Position numbers and translations under genes: made by a program. The notes under the pieces were generated by a model that was not told the DNA's origin, searched no databases, and saw only the letters and a list, made by a program, of their open reading frames with translations. A stretch of DNA of 11,146 bases from Bacteriovoracaceae bacterium UBA4573 (GTDB lineage: Bacteria; Bdellovibrionota; UBA1018; UBA923). Location of the stretch: NCBI GenBank assembly GCA_002387735.1, contig DGKJ01000116.1:1-11146 (forward strand). Direction: 5' to 3'. Each line of letters starts with the position of its first letter. The stretch's first letter is position 1. Of this stretch, positions 6,580-11,146 are shown piece by piece.

Positions 6580-7230
6580 CTAAGCGCTCGCTTTCTCTTT
6601 CTTGGTGTTCAAAATTTCACCATGATAAACCCAGGCCTTAACACCAATCTTGCCGTAAGTTGTCTGAGCTTCAGAAAAACCAAAATCAATGTTTGCGCGT
6701 AGCGTGTGAAGAGGCACAGAATCTTCGCTGTACCATTCCGTGCGGGCAATTTCCGCACCACCCAAACGACCGCTAACACGAATTTTAATTCCTTTAATCC
6801 CTTGCTTGAAAGCAGCGGTCATACACTTTTTCATCGCACGTCTGAAGGCTACGCGTTTCTCGAGTTGACCAGCTACGTTTTCGGAAATCAGCTGTGCGTT
6901 AGATTCCGGCTTTTTAACTTCTACGATGTTCAAGAACACTTCATTTTTGGAAAGTTTCTGAAGATCGGCTTTTAGGGTTTCCACCCCTGCACCTTTTTTT
7001 CCAATCACTATTCCGGGCCGCGCAGTGTGAACGTTCACTTTCACCTTGCTGGCTGCTCTTTCAATTTCAACCTTAGCAATACCTGCACCCGCAAGTTTCT
7101 GGGTGATGTACTTTCTAAGTTTAATATCTTCATGCAAGAGCTTCGCGTAATCTTTCTTCGAATACCAACGCGAATCCCAAGTTTTAATCACTCCCAGACG
7201 AAATCCGATGGGATGAGTTTTCTGACCCAT
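6580..7230 (-). CDS. rpsC: 30S ribosomal protein S3
   Basis: 216 residues, normal. S3 forms part of the mRNA entry channel and its helicase activity in the 30S head. It starts MGQKTHPIGFRLGVIKTWDS. The KH domain carries the GxxG loop in VIGKKGAGVETLK (75-87). The C-terminal domain has RRAMKKCMTAAFKQGIKGIK (130-149) with the basic residues facing the mRNA, then SGRLGGAEIARTEWYSE (153-169). The C-terminal tail is short and Lys-rich. The ATG is preceded by GGAGAGGT, which overlaps the rplV stop codon. The spacer is only 4 nt. Confidence 0.98.
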   Translation of the reverse strand: MGQKTHPIGFRLGVIKTWDSRWYSKKDYAKLLHEDIKLRKYITQKLAGAGIAKVEIERAASKVKVNVHTARPGIVIGKKGAGVETLKADLQKLSKNEVFLNIVEVKKPESNAQLISENVAGQLEKRVAFRRAMKKCMTAAFKQGIKGIKIRVSGRLGGAEIARTEWYSEDSVPLHTLRANIDFGFSEAQTTYGKIGVKAWVYHGEILNTKKEKASA

Positions 7231-7234
7231 TTTT

Positions 7235-7570
7235 TTACCTCTCCGCCAAACTTACAAATATGTGACAAGTCTTTTTCTTAATTCCAAAAGCTCTTCCCAT
7301 GGCTCGTGGACGAAATCGCTTCAGGGTAGGCCCTTTACCGACTTCCAATTTTTTTATGTAAAGGGTGTCAACATCGATACGCCCATGTTGGTCCGCATTT
7401 GCCACTGCGGACTTAAGAAGCTTGGTAAGATATCCGGCTACCCTCTTACGTCGAGAGAACTTCAAAATCCCAAGTGCCTCGTTAATTCCCTTTCCACGAA
7501 CGAGATCTGCAATGAGCATCGCCTTTCGTGGAGTTACTCTAATAAACTTCAAACTTGCATTAACTTCCAT
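7235..7570 (-). CDS. rplV: 50S ribosomal protein L22
   Basis: 111 residues, equal to the E. coli family length. L22 lines the exit tunnel with a long beta-hairpin. The family start FIRVTPRKAMLIADLVRGK (9-27) is present, and so is the hairpin GPTLKRFRPRAMGRA (80-94), where macrolide-resistance deletions or insertions occur in other bacteria. The loop has normal length, so no resistance change is suggested. The ATG has GAGGTTG upstream in the 12-nt spacer after rpsS. Confidence 0.97.
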   Translation of the reverse strand: MEVNASLKFIRVTPRKAMLIADLVRGKGINEALGILKFSRRKRVAGYLTKLLKSAVANADQHGRIDVDTLYIKKLEVGKGPTLKRFRPRAMGRAFGIKKKTCHIFVSLAER

Positions 7571-7582
7571 GGTTCAACCTCA

Positions 7583-7948
7583 TTAAGCCTTAGCTGCGGG
7601 TGCCGCCGCAGCTGGTTTTGCGGCAGCTGCCGCTGGTGCTGCAGGGGCTCCTGGTGCCGCTCCGCCGCCAGACTCTGCGGCCTTCTTATCAGCTGGAGTA
7701 TGACCATGAAACGTACGAGTCAAAGCAAACTCCCCGAGTTTATGGCCGACCATATTCTCGGTGACATAAACTGGAATAAATTTGCGACCGTTGTGCACAG
7801 CAAACGTCATTCCAACCATATCTGGTACGATCGTTGAACGTCGCGACCAAGTCTGAATAACTTTTTTGCTATTCGCTGCGCGAGACGCTTCGACCTTCTT
7901 CAGAAGATGGTCATCTATAAATGGACCTTTTTTAATTGACCTAGCCAC
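7583..7948 (-). CDS. rpsS: 30S ribosomal protein S19 with Ala/Pro-rich C-terminal tail
   Basis: 121 residues against 92 in E. coli. Residues 1-90 are a standard S19: MARSIKKGPFIDDHLLKKVE, TWSRRSTIVPDMVG (33-46), AVHNGRKFIPVYVTENMVGH (50-69) and KLGEFALTRTFHGHTPADKK. S19 sits in the 30S head next to S13 and near the A-site finger. From about residue 91 there is an added low-complexity tail of about 31 residues made almost only of Ala, Pro, Gly and Lys. The DNA encoding it is visibly GC-richer than the surroundings and contains repeated GCxGCx units. The tail is in frame, ends at a proper TAA 12 nt before rplV, and does not disturb the operon. Its function is unknown. Confidence 0.97.
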   Translation of the reverse strand: MARSIKKGPFIDDHLLKKVEASRAANSKKVIQTWSRRSTIVPDMVGMTFAVHNGRKFIPVYVTENMVGHKLGEFALTRTFHGHTPADKKAAESGGGAAPGAPAAPAAAAAKPAAAAPAAKA

Positions 7949-7960
7949 TGTTCCTCCGAC

Positions 7961-8782
7961 TTATCTTCGACGCTTGATAATAAATGCATCTGTGCGTTTA
8001 TTATGTCTCGTCTTGTATCCCTTGGTCGGTTGACCCCAAGGAGTTCTTGGATGCCCACCACCTGATGTTTTACCTTCACCACCGCCGTGTGGGTGGTCGA
8101 TCGGGTTCATCGCGACGCCACGAACCGTTGGTCGCACGCCCATCCATCTAGCGCGTCCAGCTTTACCTATAGCAACGTTCATGTGCTCTGGATTTGAAAG
8201 CTGACCAATTGTTGCGCGACAGTTTTGATGAAATTTTCTCATCTCGCCCGACGGCATTTTAATCTGACAATATATTCCCTCGCGACCCATCAACTGGGCT
8301 ACACCGCCAGCCGATCGGACCAACTTGCCCCCTTGATTTGGAAGCAACTCGAGATTGTGTAGGAGCGTACCAACTGGCATCGCACCCAATGTCAAAGTGT
8401 TGCCCGGCCTGATGTCAGCGGAATCGCTTGCTAGAACCGAATCGCCAACCTTGAGATCAACCGGAGCCAAAATGTATCTTTTTTCACCATCCGCATAATT
8501 TAAAAGCGCAAGATATGCCGTTCTATTTGGATCGTACTCAAGCGCTGCAACCTTCGCGGGTATAGACATTTTATCACGCTTAAAGTCCACGATACGGTAT
8601 TTGCGCTTATGTCCGCCGCCGATATGACGAGTCGTAATGCGACCGTACGCATTTCGACCACCGGACCTCTTTTTAATTTCCAAAAGAGATTTTTCTGGAG
8701 CTTTTTTCGACAGCATCGAAAAATCCGCCACGTTTTTGTGACGAAGGCCAGCAGATGTTGGTTTGAATGATTTAATTGCCAT
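7961..8782 (-). CDS. rplB: 50S ribosomal protein L2
   Basis: 273 residues, the same as E. coli L2. L2 is needed for subunit association and sits near the peptidyl-transferase centre. Family segments include GRITTRHIGGGHKRKYRIVDF (47-67), VGTLLHNLELLPNQGGKLVRSAG (137-159) and the C-terminal signature MNPIDHPHGGGEGKTSGG (225-242). The histidine of DHPHGGGEG (H230) matches the one associated with peptidyl-transferase activity in E. coli. The ATG lies 2 nt after the rplW stop with AAGGTG upstream, in the end of rplW. Confidence 0.98.
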   Translation of the reverse strand: MAIKSFKPTSAGLRHKNVADFSMLSKKAPEKSLLEIKKRSGGRNAYGRITTRHIGGGHKRKYRIVDFKRDKMSIPAKVAALEYDPNRTAYLALLNYADGEKRYILAPVDLKVGDSVLASDSADIRPGNTLTLGAMPVGTLLHNLELLPNQGGKLVRSAGGVAQLMGREGIYCQIKMPSGEMRKFHQNCRATIGQLSNPEHMNVAIGKAGRARWMGVRPTVRGVAMNPIDHPHGGGEGKTSGGGHPRTPWGQPTKGYKTRHNKRTDAFIIKRRR

Positions 8783-8784
8783 TT

Positions 8785-9078
8785 TTATACACCTTGAAAA
8801 ATTTCGATCTTCTGACCTTCTTTAAGGGTCACGAGTGCTTTTTTCCAATTAGAGCGTTTGTTCACAGAGCGACCAGTTCGTTTCACTTTTCCATGAACGA
8901 TCATAGTTCGAACTCTGAGCACATTCACCTTAAAGGCTTTTTCAATTGATTCTTTCACTTGTTGTTTTGTGGAAGCCTTGGCCACCTCAAAAGCATACGT
9001 TCGTGCAGACTCAATCTGAATCGTACTTTTTTCGCTGATGATCGGTCGCTTAATAATACTGAGTGCTGATGTTTCCAT
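8785..9078 (-). CDS. rplW: 50S ribosomal protein L23
   Basis: 97 residues from the ATG at 9078. L23 is at the tunnel exit and is the main ribosomal docking site for trigger factor and SRP. It reads METSALSIIKRPIISEKSTI, the standard N-terminus, then YAFEVAKASTKQQVKESIEKAF and VRTMIVHGKVKRTGRS. An upstream in-frame extension of 22 residues (from 9144) is open but overlaps rplD, has no family similarity and is rejected. AAGGA, overlapping the rplD stop, is 8 nt before the chosen ATG. The spacer after rplD is 11 nt. Confidence 0.96.
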   Translation of the reverse strand: METSALSIIKRPIISEKSTIQIESARTYAFEVAKASTKQQVKESIEKAFKVNVLRVRTMIVHGKVKRTGRSVNKRSNWKKALVTLKEGQKIEIFQGV

Positions 9079-9089
9079 ATAAATATTCC

Positions 9090-9710
9090 TTACGCCAATC
9101 TCGCAGCAAGTGCTTGTGCGGACTCCTTCGAAATGATGAGCCACTCATGCTTAACGATGTCGTATGTATTGGTGCCTTCAGTCTTTACGTAATTTACGCG
9201 AGGTAAATTACGAGAAGCGAGTGAAAGCTTCTGGTTCTGCGCATCAATCAACAAAGCACTTTCAATTTTAAATGACTTCTTCAATGTGGACGCGAGATCC
9301 TTCGTCTTGCCAGAGGACAAGTCAAAGCGGTCTACGATCACAAGATGTTGCGCCAGCGCTTTATCCGAAAGAACACAACGTAGTGCGCCACGCACCATTT
9401 CTTTCGGAGTTCGTTGATTGTACTTTCGAGGCTGTGGTCCAAAGTTGCTACCACCGCCCGGATTCAATGGGCTTCGACTCGAACCCTGACGGGCATTTCC
9501 CGTACCTTTTTGTTTGAAAGGCTTCTTACCGCCACCGCGGATTAAACCTTTCGTTTTTGTTGAAGCCGTACCCTGCCGAAGACCTGCAAGTTGTGCTTTG
9601 ATCACTTGAAGAACTAGAGGCTGGTTAACTTTTACCCCGAAGACTTCTTCAGGAAGGTCCACTGAGCCCACTTTTTCGTTCTTTAAATTTACTACATCAA
9701 ATTTTGCCAT
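9090..9710 (-). CDS. rplD: 50S ribosomal protein L4
   Basis: 206 residues from the ATG at 9710 (E. coli 201). L4 binds 23S rRNA domain I, forms part of the tunnel constriction and, in E. coli, represses its own S10 operon by causing premature termination and blocking translation. The long Gly/Arg-rich tunnel loop RGGGKKPFKQKGTGNARQGS (58-77) is intact, followed by PRKYNQRTPKEMVRGALR. An in-frame GTG at 9719 would add three residues and overlap the rplC stop; the ATG has AGGGTG at a good distance and is preferred. The presence of L4 directly downstream of the leader at 10430-10641 makes it the first candidate regulator of that leader. Confidence 0.97.
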   Translation of the reverse strand: MAKFDVVNLKNEKVGSVDLPEEVFGVKVNQPLVLQVIKAQLAGLRQGTASTKTKGLIRGGGKKPFKQKGTGNARQGSSRSPLNPGGGSNFGPQPRKYNQRTPKEMVRGALRCVLSDKALAQHLVIVDRFDLSSGKTKDLASTLKKSFKIESALLIDAQNQKLSLASRNLPRVNYVKTEGTNTYDIVKHEWLIISKESAQALAARLA

Positions 9711-9715
9711 AAATA

Positions 9716-10429
9716 TCACCCTGCCGTCTTGACCGCTTTACGAACCAGTACAACGCCGTTCTTAGGACCCGGAATTGAACCCTTTACAAGCATGAGGTTG
9801 TTTTCGCGATCAACGCTCACCACTCGCAGATTCTGCATCGTGACTTGTTCTTGCCCCATCTGTCCGGGCATTTTTTTGTTTTTGAAACATTTTGCTGGAT
9901 CGGCTCGATTTCCGATTGATCCTAGGCTTCTGTGTGAAAGGGAAGCGCCGTGTGATTTTGGACCACCCGACATATTGAAACGCTTCATGCCACCCTGAAA
10001 GCCCTTACCTTTACTCGTTGCCGTAACGTCTACAAGATCCCCTTCTTTTACGAAATCAGGGGAAATAATCGCGCCCTCGGTGATACCGCTAACCGAATCT
10101 ACGCGAAGCTCTTGCACATGGTAAAAACCAGGGCTTCCTGATTTTTTGAAATGGCCCCGTTCAGCCTTGGTGGTACGTTGAACCTTCTTTGGCAACATAC
10201 CGATCTGAACAGCGTTATAACCATTTCGTTCCGTAGACTTAACCTGGGTAACTACACCCGGGGTCAAGTCGATCACAGTTACAGGAACCATGTCGCCGGC
10301 TTGATTAAATATTTGTGTCATTCCGGACTTCAGACCGAAAATCCCGGACCGCATGCCAGAAAGCACCACATCACTTGAAGCGCTAGCTCCAGCTGCTGTC
10401 GTTGTATTGTTTATTTCTTGATCGCTCAT
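9716..10429 (-). CDS. rplC: 50S ribosomal protein L3 with N-terminal extension
   Basis: 237 residues (E. coli 209). L3 is an early assembly protein near the peptidyl-transferase centre. The core begins at GIFGLKSGMTQIF (29-41) and includes GKGFQGGMKRFN (141-152), SHRSLGSIGN (165-174) and KKMPGQMGQEQVTMQNLRVV (185-204). Where E. coli has the glutamine methylated by PrmB after GSIG, this protein has Asn, as in many other bacteria. The first 26 residues (MSDQEINNTTTAAGASASSD and on) are polar and extra to the family. The ATG at 10429 has CGAGG 11 nt upstream; an internal ATG at codon 26 has no good ribosome-binding site, so the longer form is favoured. It is the first gene after the 224-nt structured gap. 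Confidence 0.97.
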   Translation of the reverse strand: MSDQEINNTTTAAGASASSDVVLSGMRSGIFGLKSGMTQIFNQAGDMVPVTVIDLTPGVVTQVKSTERNGYNAVQIGMLPKKVQRTTKAERGHFKKSGSPGFYHVQELRVDSVSGITEGAIISPDFVKEGDLVDVTATSKGKGFQGGMKRFNMSGGPKSHGASLSHRSLGSIGNRADPAKCFKNKKMPGQMGQEQVTMQNLRVVSVDRENNLMLVKGSIPGPKNGVVLVRKAVKTAG

Positions 10430-10453
10430 TCTATCACTTACCTCGAAAACTAT

Positions 10454-10462
10454 TCACAACAT
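10454..10462 (-). other. Two-codon reading frame ATG TTG TGA in the rplC leader
   Basis: On the minus strand a GAGGG (10471-10467) is followed after 4 nt by ATG TTG TGA, a start, one Leu codon and a stop. It lies 33 nt before the rplC ATG and is in the same frame as rplC, so the TGA rules out an N-terminal extension. Its ribosome-binding site is inside the lower stem of the adjacent hairpin. It may be a minimal upstream ORF or chance. Confidence 0.3.
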
Positions 10463-10464
10463 GT

Positions 10465-10500
10465 CGCCCTCTTTGCGACTGGAAACCCAGTCGCGAGGCG
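10465..10500 (-). promoter_or_regulatory. Long hairpin before rplC
   Basis: The centre is a perfect 8-bp inverted repeat, GCGACTGG (10494-10487) and CCAGTCGC (10482-10475), with a GTTT loop. Below it the stem continues as CGCCTC (10500-10495) against GAGGGCG (10471-10465), with three bulged A bases and one bulged G. No run of T follows on the minus strand, so it is not an intrinsic terminator. The lower left arm (CCTCG) could alternatively pair with the rplC ribosome-binding site CGAGG (10445-10441). Confidence 0.7.
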
Positions 10501-10647
10501 ATTATGCAGATCTATTGCGTCTTCGTTTTTGGCGAAAGGTCTACACCTTATTTGCCACAGCATCACCTGGCAGTTCACTCGTCAGTTACCTAACTTGCCA
10601 TCTGCAGGATGCATCCGTGGACGCTTATGCTCACGGAAGGAAGCTGG

Positions 10648-10676
10648 TCTATACTATGACTTAATTTCGACGTCAA
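10648..10676 (-). promoter_or_regulatory. Candidate sigma70 promoter for rplC and downstream genes
   Basis: On the minus strand TTGACG (10676-10671) is separated by exactly 17 nt from TATAGA (10653-10648). This gives a 5/6 match to the -35 consensus and a 4/6 match to the -10 consensus. Transcription would begin near 10641, giving a leader of about 212 nt. The -35 overlaps the last codons of rpsJ (Val-Asp-Val, a conserved ending), so part of the match may be due to coding constraint. The -10 begins right after the rpsJ TAG stop. Confidence 0.5.
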
Positions 10677-10959
10677 CACCTGCTGAAAGATCTAGTTTCA
10701 TTAAACTGTCGACCGTCTGTTGAGTCGGCTCGAGAATGTCGATGAGACGCTTATGAGTGCGAATCTCGAATTGCTCGCGCGACTTCTTGTCGATATGAGG
10801 AGACCTCAATACGCAGTACTTATTGATTACCGTTGGCAACGGAATCGGACCGCGTACTTTGGCACCTGTTCTCTTAGCAGTGTCCACGATTTCCCAAACC
10901 GATTGATCTAGAACTTTATGATCAAAAGCTTTGAGTTTAATTCTAATTTTGTGTTCCAT
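10654..10959 (-). CDS. rpsJ: 30S ribosomal protein S10
   Basis: 101 residues (E. coli 103). S10 belongs to the 30S head and also serves as the transcription antitermination factor NusE with NusB. The start MEHKIRIKLKAFDHKVLDQS, the loop RGPIPLPT (36-43), SPHIDKKSREQFEIRTHKR (53-71) and the end GVDVEIKS are typical. The ATG has GAAGGG about 10 nt upstream. Unlike in most S10 clusters, it is set apart: 169 nt separate it from the probable tuf stop (with a terminator between) and 224 nt from rplC. Gene order tuf-rpsJ suggests that rpsJ may be the last gene of the str operon, transcribed partly by read-through. Confidence 0.98.
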   Translation of the reverse strand: MEHKIRIKLKAFDHKVLDQSVWEIVDTAKRTGAKVRGPIPLPTVINKYCVLRSPHIDKKSREQFEIRTHKRLIDILEPTQQTVDSLMKLDLSAGVDVEIKS

Positions 10960-11060
10960 TTTTTATTAACCCTTCTTCGATAGTTACTTTACCGCAATCC
11001 CTGCAAGACCTACTGGTCGCCTATCCGGGGCATTTCCATATTCCCCATTTGTGAGATTCT
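10960..11060 (-). promoter_or_regulatory. rpsJ 5' region after the tuf terminator
   Basis: About 100 nt between the terminator and the rpsJ ATG. It contains the ribosome-binding site GAAGGG and two weak inverted repeats: GACC/GGTC with a 4-nt loop (around 11004-11015) and GGGG/CCCC around 11021-11046. No convincing -35/-10 pair was found, so the source of rpsJ transcription (own promoter or read-through from tuf) is open. Confidence 0.3.
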
Positions 11061-11106
11061 AAAAAAGAACCGCCGAAAAACTCTCACTTGTTTTTCGGCG
11101 GTTTTT
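11061..11106 (-). terminator. Intrinsic terminator after tuf
   Basis: A perfect 13-bp inverted repeat, AACCGCCGAAAAA (11068-11080, plus strand) and TTTTTCGGCGGTT (11091-11103), with a 10-nt loop. On the minus strand the stem is followed by C and six T (11067-11061), which makes it a strong rho-independent terminator about 25 nt after the tuf stop codon. On the plus strand five T (11102-11106) overlap the stem end, so it may act weakly in that direction too, but no plus-strand gene points at it. Confidence 0.88.
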
Positions 11107-11128
11107 ACAAACCTAAATGGGCCTGGAC

Positions 11129-11146
11129 TTATTCTACGATCTCAGC
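11129..11146 (-). CDS. tuf: Probable elongation factor Tu, last five codons
   Basis: The minus-strand sequence entering the window reads Ala-Glu-Ile-Val-Glu-stop (TAA at 11129-11131). EF-Tu proteins commonly end in this style, and tuf directly upstream of rpsJ is a widespread arrangement (str operon followed by S10). A strong terminator follows. With only five residues visible the assignment rests mainly on context. Confidence 0.5.
   Translation of the reverse strand, partial: AEIVE

Larger units (their letters stand above)
10430..10641 (-). promoter_or_regulatory. Structured leader upstream of rplC (candidate r-protein regulatory RNA)
   Basis: The only long spacer within the ribosomal cluster. 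Read on the minus strand from a predicted start near 10641 it shows several inverted repeats. H1 is a 6-bp stem TCCGTG/CACGGA (10637-10632 with 10619-10614). A long-range 7-bp match TGCAGAT/ATCTGCA (10606-10600 with 10511-10505) encloses H2 (10599-10592 with 10575-10569, one bulge) and H3 AAGGT/ACCTT (10549-10545 with 10540-10536). H4 is at 10500-10465. These are seen by eye; folding energies were not computed. By analogy with the E. coli S10 leader, where L4 binds to stop transcription and translation, a feedback leader is likely, but the regulator is not identified. No poly-T follows a hairpin, so simple intrinsic attenuation is not evident. Confidence 0.5.

Noticed and set aside
7262..7837. 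191-codon plus-strand open frame opposite rpsS and rplV
   Set aside because: It lies antisense to two certain ribosomal genes, contains a low-complexity Cys/Ser/Arg stretch that mirrors the Ala/Pro tail codons, and has no convincing ribosome-binding site.
9079..9144. 22-residue N-terminal extension of L23 overlapping rplD
   Set aside because: No family similarity, overlaps the end of rplD, and the internal ATG at 9078 has a good ribosome-binding site and the standard L23 N-terminus.
10549..10590. CTGACGA in the rplC leader, resembling the hammerhead ribozyme core CUGANGA
   Set aside because: The companion GAAA segment flanked by a proper second stem and a cleavage triplet with matching helices are not present at the right positions.
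10402..10723. Three open plus-strand frames covering the rpsJ-rplC gap
   Set aside because: No ribosome-binding site, no recognisable family, cysteine/serine/leucine-rich random-looking composition, and they run into rpsJ and rplC antisense. The minus-strand promoter and hairpins explain the region better.
10960..11020. TTGCAG/TTGCGG hexamers upstream of rpsJ as -35 elements
   Set aside because: At 15-18 nt spacing the facing hexamers (for example CTATCG or AACTAT) match the -10 consensus poorly.

Overview
The window is one long block of ribosomal-protein genes, all read on the minus strand. It is the classical S10 and spc gene clusters joined end to end, with the preprotein translocase gene secY and the first 20 codons of adk at the low-coordinate end. 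In transcription order (high to low coordinate) it reads: end of a probable tuf gene, terminator, rpsJ (S10), a 224-nt structured gap, then rplC (L3), rplD (L4), rplW (L23), rplB (L2), rpsS (S19), rplV (L22), rpsC (S3), rplP (L16), rpmC (L29), rpsQ (S17), rplN (L14), rplX (L24), rplE (L5), rpsN (S14), rpsH (S8), rplF (L6), rplR (L18), rpsE (S5), rpmD (L30), rplO (L15), secY and adk. No gene is missing from the canonical S10-spc order. rpmJ (L36) is not found between rplO and adk. No mobile element, CRISPR array, tRNA or rRNA was seen.

The organism is a bacterium of moderate GC content. The tuf-rpsJ junction and the secY-adk junction (not the enterobacterial secY-rpmJ arrangement), the zinc-type S14 and L24 proteins and the tailed S19 fit a lineage outside the Gammaproteobacteria. 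A Bdellovibrionota or deltaproteobacteria-like genome is my best guess, but this is an impression and not a demonstration.

From rplC to adk the spacers are 2 to 48 nt, with one 17-nt overlap (rplP/rpmC), so the 20 ribosomal genes, secY and adk probably form one transcription unit. The exception is the rpsJ-rplC junction. A good sigma70-like promoter lies across the rpsJ stop codon (TTGACG, 17 nt, TATAGA), followed by a leader of about 210 nt with several inverted repeats. The strongest is an 8-bp perfect hairpin inside a longer stem. There is also a two-codon reading frame with its own ribosome-binding site, and a possible switch that could mask the rplC ribosome-binding site. This resembles the role of the E. 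coli S10 leader but sits after S10 instead of before it. It is the most interesting element in the window.

Second-tier oddities are low-complexity extensions on several ribosomal proteins: a lysine-rich N-terminal arm of about 50 residues on L5, an Ala/Pro tail of about 31 residues on S19, and N-terminal extensions of L3 and S17. L5 also departs from a usually conserved segment, and rpsE starts with TTG.
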